Origin: Haliea sp.
Lineage (GTDB): Bacteria; Pseudomonadota; Gammaproteobacteria; Pseudomonadales; Halieaceae
Assembly (NCBI GenBank): GCA_024642265.1
Contig: JAHEBL010000014.1
Coordinates: forward strand, 1 to 59,408
Length of the DNA: 59,408 nucleotides
Direction: 5' to 3'
Under the pieces are notes generated by a model. The model made no database searches, had not been told where the DNA came from, and worked only from the letters and a program-made list of their open reading frames with translations. Below are positions 50,301 through 59,408 of the stretch, piece by piece (positions within the stretch are counted from its first letter, which is position 1; every line of letters begins with the position of its first letter). A program made the translations under genes and the position numbers.

Positions 50301-51276
50301 GCGGAACCCGCACCAGCACCTCCTCCCGGGCCAGCTCCAGATCCGCCACCGCTACTGCCCAGGAATCCTGTCGGCGCTCGACACTGGCATCCAGCGTGAG
50401 CCGCTCGAGCGGCATCTGCCAGGAGTCGTGTGGCGGCGACAACAGTAGATCGTTCATCTTGAGGTGCAGCACAGCGCCAGGCTCACCCCGGTCCCATGTC
50501 GACCACAACTGGAGCCCGATGGTGCCGCTGACCTGCAGATCCCTGAACCGGTTTCCCAGCAGGTCGGCAACGGCCCCCACATCTGCCGCATCGACCTCGA
50601 GGTATAGCTGGCCCGCAAAAGAATCCGGATCAAAGGGATTGCCCACGCCCTCTGCCAGGGCCGTCACCGCCAGGCCGCGTGACGATGCCAGGCTTCCCTC
50701 CAGCAGGCGACGGCTGCCTTCCCGGAACAGGGCCAGGTCGAGATCGAAGCCGCGCTGTTCACCACCCGGCAGGGTCAACTCCAGATGTATGTCGTCCAGG
50801 GCCACCCGCTCAACATTTGCCAGGAAATCCTCCAGCCACTCGCCCAACTGCGTGTCGCCGCCCTCAAACCCCCTGATGCGCAGGCTGCCGTCCTCTCCGA
50901 GCTCACCCGCGAGATCCAGCCCGCGCAAGCTCAAGCGGGTCATTTGCGGCGAGCGTTTCAGAAGGCTGCCGGCGACATCCAGCGCTATGCGCCCCTCGGA
51001 TAATTCCACAGAACGTTCGGCCTCGCCCGGCAGGGTCAGCCGCAGTCCGTCCAGCACCAACACGGGTGTGAAGGAGTACCACTCGGCACTCACCCGGTCC
51101 GCATCTATAAGGAAGGGTACGCGGTGATTAAGCTCTTGCAGGATCTGGTTCTGGTAGGCGCCAGTGAGGGAACTGAGCAACCTGCCAACGCTTACATAGA
51201 TAGCCAGCAGAACTATCGCAATCACGATAGTTACCCACAGTATGCTGCTGAGTCTGTGAAAAACGGATGGTTTCAA
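47368..51276 (-). CDS. yhdP: AsmA-like envelope protein YhdP
   Basis: 1302 residues, usual size. Read from a TTG at 51274-51276; no ATG or GTG fits the conserved N-terminus. One N-terminal membrane helix (about 13-35), then a long beta-rich periplasmic body of repeating Chorein/TamB-like strands, with a second hydrophobic stretch near 1215-1235, and an acidic/proline tail. YhdP, TamB and YdbH carry phospholipids to the outer membrane in E. coli. Downstream of rng as in E. coli; the tldD gene usually following is absent. Confidence 0.93.
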   Translation of the reverse strand: MKPSVFHRLSSILWVTIVIAIVLLAIYVSVGRLLSSLTGAYQNQILQELNHRVPFLIDADRVSAEWYSFTPVLVLDGLRLTLPGEAERSVELSEGRIALDVAGSLLKRSPQMTRLSLRGLDLAGELGEDGSLRIRGFEGGDTQLGEWLEDFLANVERVALDDIHLELTLPGGEQRGFDLDLALFREGSRRLLEGSLASSRGLAVTALAEGVGNPFDPDSFAGQLYLEVDAADVGAVADLLGNRFRDLQVSGTIGLQLWSTWDRGEPGAVLHLKMNDLLLSPPHDSWQMPLERLTLDASVERRQDSWAVAVADLELAREEVLVRVPRLQLDLRGETLQLRTQAVSLEPLTQLLAGSTDALPLAATDLIKTLSPRGALTALQLDVADITAPASGWQLLANFEELAVDAWQGAPGVTGARGYVELGPGTGYVVLDSRQFSMAFPTVYEQTLAYDDFQGTIHIDWDASSVELSSGLLQVLDAEGPVRVLFGLSIPLVPTETGLEMDLLVGLQDIRAAHRGKYIPYILSEKLRPWLAASIGDGMIEQGGFLWRGSLSADAAQLHTVQLFFNVRDTALDYHPDWPPLADIAGTVLIDNADVSVWAESASLLDSRVSHLSVEVWPDSMDQLWLAVDGSLAGPAADGLAVVNNSPLGELAGGTFSDWQLAGELTADIALLLNLTDDTVTPQVGVATRLAAADLDINPGQLPLRGISGELDYDSEAGFSSRDLVGELWGRPLQASVGQRKTAAEGGGAGVHSALSVTLSGTVDMSDIRQWLDLDLLAFASGKSAVEVELLAGAGTSPVLSVDSTLQGVSLDLPEPWGKPAAVARPLHLELALGGDELQLGLEMAGGLALDLGLRDGKLQAAALALDASPPQLRAGLVQVGGRAAYVDAAQWQHFLTEYFVTGTQQQPAGAEPQAALELVMDELRIDRLVVGGRDVGEVVLGLAEEGGGWHVTAATDWLRGELLYSDSARSSLDISYLDLAGLAALDLPAGDDTQIIELPALAVTIGELRRGDTLLGNLAFDLHTDGAELRAENIVGEIVAMQVRSDQPAELSWQQGANGRTALGARLHFGDLGETLDRLGYQEVIVTDGGALDLSLEWPGAPQDFSLGQSRGLLGVEIGQGHFPQAPGGAAGALRVVSILNLAEIVQRLSLTQMFESGIPFNEVNGEVVFQADTIEVTSMNVQGSASSFQFSGVSVLETRALDGELVLTLPVANNLPWVAALAAGLPVAAGVFLLSKVFESQVNRLTSAVYSVAGTWDDPRVEFDRVFDDTAPVEPGANRPEATPPVESPAGPVQSQSESP

Positions 51277-51328
51277 TGGGTGTCGGGCTCTTCACTCGCG
51301 CCGCCGGGTCGGGCGGCCATTATGAAAT

Positions 51329-52807
51329 CTAAAGCATCGCTATGTCGAAGTGTTCCTGTGCGTAGCGGGGCTCGGGGCGCAGGCGAATCGTTTTGCCGGT
51401 TGACGCTTCAAGCTCCACCAGCACACTCGCCTCGTCGCCCTGCAACAGGTTTATTACCGGCTGCGCCGCCACTACCAACAACTCTCCGGGCTCTGGCGCG
51501 GCAGCAGCCCGGGCGATCTCCCGGTATATTTCGTAGCAGACCGTACGAGTCGACTTCAGCACGCCGAGCCCCTGGCATACAGGACATTCCTCGCACAGGG
51601 TATGTTGCAGGCTTTCCCCGCTGCGTTTGCGGGTCATTGCTACCAGGCCGAGCTCCGACATTTCCCCGCAGGTCGTGCGCACCGGGTCCTGCTGCAATGC
51701 CTCTTGCAGGGCCAGCTGAACCTGCCGGCGATGCTGCCCGTCGGTCATATCGATGAAGTCGACGACGATAATCCCGCCCAGGTTGCGCAGGCGCAGCTGC
51801 CGGGCCAGCGTGGCGGCGGCTTCAAGGTTGGTCCTGAACACGGTCTCGTCCACATTGCGTCGACCCAGGAAAGAACCCGTATTCACATCAATGACGGTCA
51901 TCGCTTCAGTCTGGTCGATCACCAGGTTGCCGCCACAGTCCAGTTCAACCCGATGGCTCAACGCGCGCTGCAGTTCCTGCTCCGCTCCGTACCGGTCAAA
52001 CAGGGGCTCTGCACCGCTGTAGTGTTCAAGCCGATCGCAGAGCTCCGGCACATAGTCCTCACAAAAACTGCGCAGTGTGAGGTAGGCGGAATGCTGATCA
52101 ATCAGCACCCTCGCCAGTGCCGGTGTCGCCAGGTCGCGAGCCGCACGCAGGTACAGCGGCAGCTCTTCGTACAGTAGCTGCGGCCCGGTCGCCGCCTCTT
52201 TGCGCCGGCACACCCCGCTCCACAGACGACTGAGAAAACGTATGTCCGCGCGCAGGCTCTCCAGGTCTGCGCCCTCCGCTGCCGTGCGCAGAATATAGCC
52301 GCCCTCCCCTGTCAAGCCCTCTGCCGCAAGACCCTCCTGCAACAACAGCAGCAGCCGCGCGCGCTCTCCGGAACTGTCGATACGCTGGGAAACTGCAAGC
52401 CGGGTCGAGCGCGGCATAAATACCAGGAAACGCGACGAAAGCGACAGCTCGGTGCTCAGGCGGGCACCCTTTTTGCCAAGCGGATCACGGCTTACCTGCA
52501 CTGACAGCTTCTGGCCATCATGCAGTTGATATTCGATGGCGGGTTCCCGACGGGCGCCGCGGCGCTGTTTGCCATCGGACTGGTCCGCCAGGTCCGAGAT
52601 ATGCAAAAGACCGGTCCGCTCTGCGCCAAAATCGACGAACGCCGCCTGCATTCCGGGCATGACGCGCACCACCTTGCCGGTGTATATGTTGCCGACAATA
52701 CCGCGACTGGCGCTGCGCTCGATATGAATATCCCGCACTACACCCTGCTCGAGCGTCACCACCCGCGTTTCCCGCGGCCCCATATTGACCAGTATGGTAT
52801 CAGTCAT
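51329..52807 (-). CDS. rng: Ribonuclease G
   Basis: 492 residues. S1 RNA-binding domain (about 37-120, GNIYTGKVVRVMPGMQAAFVDFG in part), the DNase I-like catalytic domain with metal aspartate in VIDVNTGSFLG, and the zinc-link cysteines in CEECPVCQG. Processes 16S rRNA 5' end and some mRNAs. Its start overlaps the maf stop by 4 nt. Confidence 0.97.
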   Translation of the reverse strand: MTDTILVNMGPRETRVVTLEQGVVRDIHIERSASRGIVGNIYTGKVVRVMPGMQAAFVDFGAERTGLLHISDLADQSDGKQRRGARREPAIEYQLHDGQKLSVQVSRDPLGKKGARLSTELSLSSRFLVFMPRSTRLAVSQRIDSSGERARLLLLLQEGLAAEGLTGEGGYILRTAAEGADLESLRADIRFLSRLWSGVCRRKEAATGPQLLYEELPLYLRAARDLATPALARVLIDQHSAYLTLRSFCEDYVPELCDRLEHYSGAEPLFDRYGAEQELQRALSHRVELDCGGNLVIDQTEAMTVIDVNTGSFLGRRNVDETVFRTNLEAAATLARQLRLRNLGGIIVVDFIDMTDGQHRRQVQLALQEALQQDPVRTTCGEMSELGLVAMTRKRSGESLQHTLCEECPVCQGLGVLKSTRTVCYEIYREIARAAAAPEPGELLVVAAQPVINLLQGDEASVLVELEASTGKTIRLRPEPRYAQEHFDIAML

Positions 52808-53400
52808 GGCGCACTGCCCAGGCCGCTGCCGATACCCTTGTCCGACAGCAGTTGCCAGGTCTCATAAAGGGGTAATCCCACCACGTTGCTGTAGCTGCCC
52901 TGGATTCCGCGGACGAAAGCGCCAGCCATGCCCTGGATGGCATAAGCGCCCGCCTTGTCCCAGGGCTCGTCGGTCGCGAGATAGGCCTCGCACAACTCCC
53001 GCGTCAGGCGGATGAACTCCACCCGGGTTTCCACCACTACGCAGCTTGCGCCGCCATTGCCGTACAGGCAGACAGCCGTGAGTACGCAGTGGCTGCGCCC
53101 ACTGAGTTTCGCCAGCATGGCAAGACCATCAAAATGGTCACAAGGCTTGCCGAGCACATCCTCGTCCACCACCACAATGGTGTCTGCAGCAATGACACTG
53201 CGGCCTGTATCCTGATAACGCGCGGCAACCAGCTGCGCTTTTTCCCTCGCCATCCGCTCGACATAGGCCGCCGGGCCCTCTCCTGGCTGACGGCTCTCAT
53301 CGATATCCGCGGGGTCGCTCAGGTAGCGCACCCCCAGCTGGTCGAGCAGCTCACGCCTGCGCGGTGAGGCGGATGCCAGCACCAGATCCGGCTCGGCCAC
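52804..53400 (-). CDS. maf: Maf-family nucleotide pyrophosphatase (YhdE-type, dTTP/UTP)
   Basis: 198 residues from a GTG start. LASASPRRRELLDQLG at the N-terminus, DTIVVVDEDVLGKP and the C-terminal NVVGLPLYETWQLL are diagnostic. Hydrolyses non-canonical or dTTP/UTP nucleotides as a house-cleaning enzyme. In the mreBCD-maf-rng order known from E. coli. Confidence 0.96.
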   Translation of the reverse strand: MAEPDLVLASASPRRRELLDQLGVRYLSDPADIDESRQPGEGPAAYVERMAREKAQLVAARYQDTGRSVIAADTIVVVDEDVLGKPCDHFDGLAMLAKLSGRSHCVLTAVCLYGNGGASCVVVETRVEFIRLTRELCEAYLATDEPWDKAGAYAIQGMAGAFVRGIQGSYSNVVGLPLYETWQLLSDKGIGSGLGSAP

Positions 53401-53401
53401 C

Positions 53402-53890
53402 TCAGGTCACCATATAATACCTGCGCAGGCGGCGCAGGATGTGCAGGACGAAGGGCCACAGCAGGGCGCTGGAGATTGCCGGCAGCAGGAACAGCAGCTC
53501 GGGGCTGCCCACCCCCTCCAGATTCTGTACCCACTGGCAGACCAGCTGGTTGATTCCGACCAGCACAAACACCGTGCCGGCCTGTTGCAGTACGCTGAAC
53601 ACCCGCAGGCGCTGGTACAGGGTCAGGCTGAGCAGGGCCACCACCACCAGGGCGAAGGCATTCTGGCCCAGCGCCGCGCCCTCCAGCGCATCCAGCAGGA
53701 CCCCCAGAACCAGGCCGGTCAGGATACCGACGCGGTGCGGCAGGGCTATGGTCCAGTAGATGAGAACGAGCGCGACCCACTCGGGCCGCACCCACAGGAG
53801 CCAGTGAGGCATGGGGAACACGGCCAGCACCAAGGCCACCAGGAAGGAGGCAATTATCAGCCAGTAGCCGTGAGCTCCCTGCTGCACCAC
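53402..53890 (-). CDS. mreD: Rod shape-determining protein MreD
   Basis: 162 residues with about five membrane helices, read from tandem GTG codons (53885-53890). MreD links MreB/MreC with RodA-PBP2 in the elongasome. Family pattern WVRPEWVALVLIYWTIALPHRVG and GLVLGVLLDALEGAALGQNAFA. Lies 3 bp after mreC and 1 bp before maf. Confidence 0.94.
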   Translation of the reverse strand: MVQQGAHGYWLIIASFLVALVLAVFPMPHWLLWVRPEWVALVLIYWTIALPHRVGILTGLVLGVLLDALEGAALGQNAFALVVVALLSLTLYQRLRVFSVLQQAGTVFVLVGINQLVCQWVQNLEGVGSPELLFLLPAISSALLWPFVLHILRRLRRYYMVT

Positions 53891-53893
53891 CCG

Positions 53894-54730
53894 TCAGGGC
53901 TTCCGATTGCCACGGGAGACGAAAACCAGCAGTACGTGACGACTGCGATCCAGTGCCGCACTGGGCCTGGCCAGCACGTGGGCAAACATCCTGCCCGGAT
54001 CCCGCTCGATGCTGGTTACCACCGCGACCGGGTAGCCACCGGGGAAGCGCTCGCCCAGGCCGGAAGTTTCCAGCAGATCGCCCACCTCGATGTCGGTGGT
54101 GGCGGAAACATGGCGGATCTCCAGGGCGCCCAGGGAGCCGGTGCCCTCGGCGATGGCCCGCACCCCGTTGCGATTGACCTGCACCGGGATAGAGTGAGTG
54201 GCATCCGTAATGAGGAGGGCGCGGGAGGTGGCGGCACTGACCTCCACAATCTGGCCCATCAGGCCGTCCGCATCGATCAGCGGCTGGCCGACGGTCACAC
54301 CATCCATCTCTCCTTTATTCAGCACCAGCTGATGCCTGACCGGGTCCGGTGACACACCCAGGATCTCGGCCACCAGCACGTCGTCGCGCAGCATGGCAGT
54401 GGAGTTCAGCAGCGCCCGCAGGCGCACGTTCTCCGCCTGCAGGGCAGCCATCTGCTGGGAACGGCCCTGCAACACGAGATTCTCGCGCAGCAGTCGCTCG
54501 TTTTCCTCCAGGGCCTCCGCCCTGGTCTGGATGTTGGCCCGCCCCCAGTCGCGCAGGCGCAGCGGCAGGTCGGCAACCCAGTAGATGGGCGCGCCGACCG
54601 TATCCAGCAGTGAACGGGTGGTTTCCAGGCTGTTGTAGCGCAAATCGGCTGTAATCAGGCCGAGGATCACGAGTATCGCCAGCAACAGGCGCAGCCCGAA
54701 AGAGGACTGTTTGACGAATAGCGGCTTGAT
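53894..54730 (-). CDS. mreC: Rod shape-determining protein MreC, apparent AUC start
   Basis: 278 residues if translation starts at the ATC at 54728-54730. The expected N-terminus MKPLF aligns with this codon (IKPLFVKQSSFGLRL), and GAGGA lies exactly 7 nt upstream. No ATG, GTG or TTG exists between the upstream in-frame stop and this point; the first ordinary start is a TTG at 54683-54685, inside the membrane helix and without a ribosome site. The protein has one anchor (about 10-30), a coiled coil (about 55-95) and the beta-barrel domain (about 110-270) of MreC. Confidence 0.92.
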   Translation of the reverse strand: MKPLFVKQSSFGLRLLLAILVILGLITADLRYNSLETTRSLLDTVGAPIYWVADLPLRLRDWGRANIQTRAEALEENERLLRENLVLQGRSQQMAALQAENVRLRALLNSTAMLRDDVLVAEILGVSPDPVRHQLVLNKGEMDGVTVGQPLIDADGLMGQIVEVSAATSRALLITDATHSIPVQVNRNGVRAIAEGTGSLGALEIRHVSATTDIEVGDLLETSGLGERFPGGYPVAVVTSIERDPGRMFAHVLARPSAALDRSRHVLLVFVSRGNRKP

Positions 54731-54781
54731 GTTAGCGTCCTCGTTAGCCCGTCGTAGCAGCGGGCTCTTTCATGCGAGCCG

Positions 54782-56079
<1,298 letters not shown>

Positions 56080-56367
56080 ATGGCGATTGAGCAAGACGAA
56101 ATAGAAAAGATTGCGGAACTCGCGCGCATTCGCATAGCGCCGGACCAAATTGGCCAGCTGACCCGGCGGATTACCGACATTCTGGGTATGGTGGACCAGT
56201 TGCAGGCCGTCGACACACAGGGGGTGGAGCCCATGGCCAACCCGCTGGATGCGGTACAACGCCTGCGCGCCGATGAAGTTACCGAGGAAAATCGCCGCGA
56301 GGCGTATCAGGCGATCGCCCCCGCGGTGGAAAACGGGCTGTACCTCGTTCCCCGGGTAGTCGAATAG
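56080..56367 (+). CDS. gatC: Asp/Glu-tRNA amidotransferase subunit C
   Basis: 95 residues from the ATG at 56080. GatC pattern: [33 protein letters not shown] and [17 protein letters not shown]. Small subunit that wraps GatA and GatB. The complex converts misacylated Glu-tRNA(Gln) and/or Asp-tRNA(Asn) to Gln- or Asn-tRNA. First gene of gatCAB, divergent from mreB. Confidence 0.97.
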   Translation: MAIEQDEIEKIAELARIRIAPDQIGQLTRRITDILGMVDQLQAVDTQGVEPMANPLDAVQRLRADEVTEENRREAYQAIAPAVENGLYLVPRVVE

Positions 56368-56391
56368 CCGGACCAGTCACAGGATATTTTC

Positions 56392-57852
56392 ATGCATGAC
56401 AAATCCGTCGCCCAGCTGGTAGCGGGACTGCGAGACAAGCAGTTCTCCAGCGTGGAGCTAAGCCGTTGTTTTCTGGACAGGATTGCCCGGCTCGACAGCG
56501 CTTACAACAGTTTTATCACGGTCGATGAGAGCGCGGCGCTGGCCGGCGCAGCTGCGGCCGACCAGCGCATCGCCGCCGGTGACGCGGCCACCCTGACCGG
56601 TATCCCGATTGCGCACAAGGACATATTTTGCACCAGCGGCATGCGCACCAGCTGCGGCTCGCGCATGCTCGACAATTTCGTGCCCCCCTATAACGCCACG
56701 CTGATAGAGCACTTCAACCGTGACGGCGCCGTTATCCTTGGTAAAACCAACATGGATGAGTTCGCCATGGGGTCTTCCAATGAAAGCAGCTACTACGGCC
56801 CGGTGTGCAACCCCTGGGATACTGCCCTGGTGCCGGGCGGCTCCTCGGGCGGCTCGGCGGCGGCGGTAGCGGCCATGCTGGCCCCGGCCGCCACCGGAAC
56901 CGATACCGGAGGCTCGATCCGCCAGCCCGCGGCCTTGTGCGGCATTACCGGCATCAAGCCCACTTACGGCCGGGTCTCCCGCCTGGGAATGGTCGCCTTT
57001 GCTTCCAGTCTCGACCAGGCCGGCCCCATGGCCCGCAGCGCGGAGGACTGCGCACTGCTGCTCAACACCATGGCAGGCCACGACCCGCTGGATTCAACCT
57101 CCTCCGAGCTGCCCACCGAGGACTACTGCGCGCACCTGAACGACAGCCTGCAGGGCCTGCGCATCGGCCTGCCGCGAGAGTACTTCGGCGAGGGACTGGA
57201 CGCACAGACGGCCAGCTGCATCGACAGTGCCCTCAGGGAGCTTGAAGCTCAGGGCGCGACCCTGGTCGAGGTATCCCTGCCCCACAGCCAGCTGTCGATA
57301 CCGGCTTACTACGTTATTGCACCGGCCGAGGCGTCCACCAACCTGTCCCGTTTCGACGGTGTGCGGTACGGCCATCGCTGCGCGAACCCCGTGGACCTGC
57401 ACGACCTGTACACCCGCACCCGGGAAGAGGGTTTTGGCAACGAGGTCAAACGCCGCATCCTGGTGGGCACCTACGCCCTGTCCGCGGGTTACTACGATGC
57501 CTATTACAAGAAGGCGCAGCAGGTGCGGCGCCTGATCAAGCAGGATTTCATCGACTGTTTCGAGCAGGTCGACGTGATCGCCGGGCCGACCACGCCGGGC
57601 CCCGCCTTCGCCCTGGGTGCAAAGTCCGACGACCCACTGGCCATGTACCTGGAGGACATCTACACCCTCGCGGTCAACCTGGCGGGCCTGCCCGGAATGT
57701 CCGTACCCGCCGGCCTCGTGGGGGGCAAGCCAGTGGGACTGCAACTGATCGGCCGGCATTTTGGCGAGGCGCGCCTGCTGAATGTTGCCCACCGCTTCCA
57801 GCAGGCAACCGACTGGCACCTGCGACGCCCGGCAACCGGGGAGGTGGCGTGA
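56392..57852 (+). CDS. gatA: Asp/Glu-tRNA amidotransferase subunit A
   Basis: 486 residues, amidase family. Ser-cisSer-Lys triad: lysine in [10 protein letters not shown] (about K76) and the serines in [11 protein letters not shown] and [12 protein letters not shown] (about 150-180). Releases ammonia from glutamine or asparagine and channels it to GatB. The stop shares one base with the gatB ATG (TGATG). Confidence 0.98.
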   Translation: MHDKSVAQLVAGLRDKQFSSVELSRCFLDRIARLDSAYNSFITVDESAALAGAAAADQRIAAGDAATLTGIPIAHKDIFCTSGMRTSCGSRMLDNFVPPYNATLIEHFNRDGAVILGKTNMDEFAMGSSNESSYYGPVCNPWDTALVPGGSSGGSAAAVAAMLAPAATGTDTGGSIRQPAALCGITGIKPTYGRVSRLGMVAFASSLDQAGPMARSAEDCALLLNTMAGHDPLDSTSSELPTEDYCAHLNDSLQGLRIGLPREYFGEGLDAQTASCIDSALRELEAQGATLVEVSLPHSQLSIPAYYVIAPAEASTNLSRFDGVRYGHRCANPVDLHDLYTRTREEGFGNEVKRRILVGTYALSAGYYDAYYKKAQQVRRLIKQDFIDCFEQVDVIAGPTTPGPAFALGAKSDDPLAMYLEDIYTLAVNLAGLPGMSVPAGLVGGKPVGLQLIGRHFGEARLLNVAHRFQQATDWHLRRPATGEVA

Positions 57853-59294
57853 TGCAGTGGGAGACCGTCATCGGCTTGGAGGTGCATCTGCAGCTGGCCA
57901 CCCGCTCCAAGATATTCTCAGGCTCGGCCACCACGTTTGGCGCCGAGCCCAATACCCAGGCCAGTGCCGTCGACCTGGCCATGCCCGGCATGCTGCCAGT
58001 ACTCAACGCCAAGGCCGTGCGCTATGCGGTCATGTTCGGCCTCGGGATCGGGGCTGAAATAGGCCACCGCTCGGTGTTCGATCGCAAGAACTATTTCTAT
58101 CCCGACCTGCCCAAGGGCTACCAGATCAGCCAGTTCGAGGCCCCCATCGTCGGCCGTGGTGTGTTCGAGATACAGCTCGAGGACGGCAGCGCCAGGAATA
58201 TCGGGATAACCCGCGCCCACCTGGAAGAGGATGCCGGCAAATCACTGCACGAGGACTTTCACGGCCAGACAGGTATCGACCTGAACAGGGCGGGCACTCC
58301 CCTGCTGGAGATCGTGTCCGAGCCGGACCTGCGCAACGCCGCCGAGGCGGTGGCCTATCTCAAGGCCCTGCACAGCCTGGTGACGTACCTGGGCATCTCT
58401 GACGGCAATATGGCGGAGGGCTCCATGCGCTGCGATATCAATATCTCCCTGCGCCCGATGGGTTCCGAAACGCTGGGTACCCGGGCCGAAATAAAAAACG
58501 TCAACTCATTCCGTTTCGTCGAGAAAGCCATTCGCCACGAAATCGAACGGCAAAGTGAGATCCTCGAGGACGGTGGCAGGATCGTCCAGGAGACCCGGCT
58601 TTACGATGCCGACCTGGACGAGACCCGACCCATGCGCAGCAAGGAAGTCGCCAACGACTACCGCTACTTTCCCGAGCCGGACCTGCTGCCGGTGGTGATA
58701 GACGATGCCTATATCGCGGCGATACGGGCCGAATTGCCGGAACTTCCCACCCAAAAACGCCACCGCTTTATCGAACAGTACGGCCTGGGCAGTTACGACG
58801 CCAACGTGCTGGCGGATTCACGCGAACTCGCGGATTATTTTGAGGCAGTGGTCAGCGCCTGCGGCGACGCCAAAATCGCCGCCAACTGGGTACAGGTAGA
58901 ACTGCTGGGCCAGCTTAACCGCGGCGAGCTGGCTCTGGGCGACTGCCCGGTATCCGCCCCGGCGCTGGGCGGCCTGATCGCCCGCATTCTCGATAACAGT
59001 ATCTCCGGCAAAATCGCCAAGCAGGTGTTTGAGGCGATGTGGCAGGGTGAGGGCAGCGCGGATGAAATCATCGAGGCCCGCGGCCTCAAGCAGGTCAGCG
59101 ACAGCGGCGCACTGGAGGCCATGGTGGACCAGGTTATCGCCGCCAACGCGGGCCAGGTGGAACAATACCTCGCGGCCGACGAGGACCGACGCAAAAAACT
59201 GGTCGGCTTCTTCGTTGGCCAGGTGATGAAGTTATCCAAAGGCCAGGCCAATCCGCAGATGGTCAATCAATTACTGGCGAAGAAGCTGGTTTAG
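57852..59294 (+). CDS. gatB: Asp/Glu-tRNA amidotransferase subunit B
   Basis: 480 residues from the ATG at 57852 (a GTG one codon earlier is possible). N-terminal kinase domain with [30 protein letters not shown] and [14 protein letters not shown]; a helical middle; and a YqeY-type tail that grips the tRNA ([23 protein letters not shown] in part). Activates the misacylated glutamate or aspartate with ATP. Confidence 0.99.
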   Translation: MQWETVIGLEVHLQLATRSKIFSGSATTFGAEPNTQASAVDLAMPGMLPVLNAKAVRYAVMFGLGIGAEIGHRSVFDRKNYFYPDLPKGYQISQFEAPIVGRGVFEIQLEDGSARNIGITRAHLEEDAGKSLHEDFHGQTGIDLNRAGTPLLEIVSEPDLRNAAEAVAYLKALHSLVTYLGISDGNMAEGSMRCDINISLRPMGSETLGTRAEIKNVNSFRFVEKAIRHEIERQSEILEDGGRIVQETRLYDADLDETRPMRSKEVANDYRYFPEPDLLPVVIDDAYIAAIRAELPELPTQKRHRFIEQYGLGSYDANVLADSRELADYFEAVVSACGDAKIAANWVQVELLGQLNRGELALGDCPVSAPALGGLIARILDNSISGKIAKQVFEAMWQGEGSADEIIEARGLKQVSDSGALEAMVDQVIAANAGQVEQYLAADEDRRKKLVGFFVGQVMKLSKGQANPQMVNQLLAKKLV

Positions 59295-59301
59295 GGATCG
59301 C

Positions 59302-59408
59302 ATGATGAGAAAAGACAAGGAAAAGGTGCTGGACGAGGTGTGGACCGAGGACCACGTCAGGAGCTTCCTGCAGGTGCGTCCCCACGACGGTTCCGATGAG
59401 AATTTCCA
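59302..59408 (+). CDS. Small uncharacterised protein, 5' end only
   Basis: Starts 7 bp after gatB with tandem ATG codons (59302 and 59305) and stays open for 35 codons to the window edge. The visible part is charged and begins MMRKDKEKVLDEVWTEDHVRSF. It resembles small PA4642-type conserved proteins from Pseudomonas as I remember them, but this is a recollection without a search. Function unknown. Confidence 0.55.
   Translation, partial: MMRKDKEKVLDEVWTEDHVRSFLQVRPHDGSDENF

Overview
The window is a gene-dense, GC-rich stretch of a gammaproteobacterial chromosome. Gene content and order resemble Pseudomonas and related marine gammaproteobacteria (dcw cluster to secA-argJ; lpoA-yraN-diaA-dolP; sspBA-bc1-rpsI-rplM; degS-his; lptAB-rpoN-hpf-ptsN-rapZ-npr; mreBCD-rng; gatCAB). 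A Halieaceae/Cellvibrionales-type organism is a reasonable guess, but I cannot prove the genus from sequence alone. MurE carries the DNPR motif of meso-diaminopimelate enzymes. Lpt, LpxC, KdsD and YhdP imply a Gram-negative envelope with LPS.

Layout. (1) 1-21,884, minus strand: a complete division and cell-wall (dcw) cluster, mraZ-rsmH-ftsL-ftsI-murE-murF-mraY-murD-ftsW-murG-murC-ddlB-ftsQ-ftsA-ftsZ, then lpxC, an M23 peptidase, secA and the 5' end of argJ. It starts from one strong sigma70-type promoter followed by four 10-bp-phased MraZ boxes. Seven junctions are 4-nt overlaps, which points to translational coupling. (2) 22,184-27,022: RNase P RNA and rsmI (minus), then divergent lpoA-yraN-diaA-dolP (plus). 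(3) 27,041-33,176, minus: zapE, rplM-rpsI, a Rieske gene plus a single gene fusing cytochrome b with cytochrome c1, then sspA-sspB. (4) 33,367-35,039, plus: zapG and a DegS/AlgW-type protease; then hisD-hisG-ibaG-mlaC (minus). (5) 38,232-47,386, plus: a Ca/Na-type antiporter, kdsD, lptA-lptB, rpoN-hpf-ptsN-rapZ-npr, mgtE, darP. (6) 47,368-55,819, minus: mreB-mreC-mreD-maf-rng-yhdP. (7) 56,080-59,408, plus: gatCAB and the start of a small uncharacterised gene.

The genes cover peptidoglycan precursor synthesis and septation, rod-shape control, LPS and lipid transport to the outer membrane, envelope-stress proteolysis, the bc1 complex, ribosome parts and maturation, Glu/Asp-tRNA amidation, and nitrogen-PTS/sigma54 regulation. 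I see no prophage, insertion sequence, CRISPR array, defence system or tRNA gene.

There is no obviously new multi-gene system. The notable points are: the petB-petC fusion; an apparent AUC start codon for mreC; an SSQ in place of the usual SSN motif in FtsI; a DiaA whose sugar-phosphate loop is altered; and several clusters shortened relative to the familiar gammaproteobacterial order (no murA, hisC, mlaBDEF, kdsC, lptC, tldD or pmbA where they would be expected). Several hairpins and inverted repeats also sit at regulatory positions.
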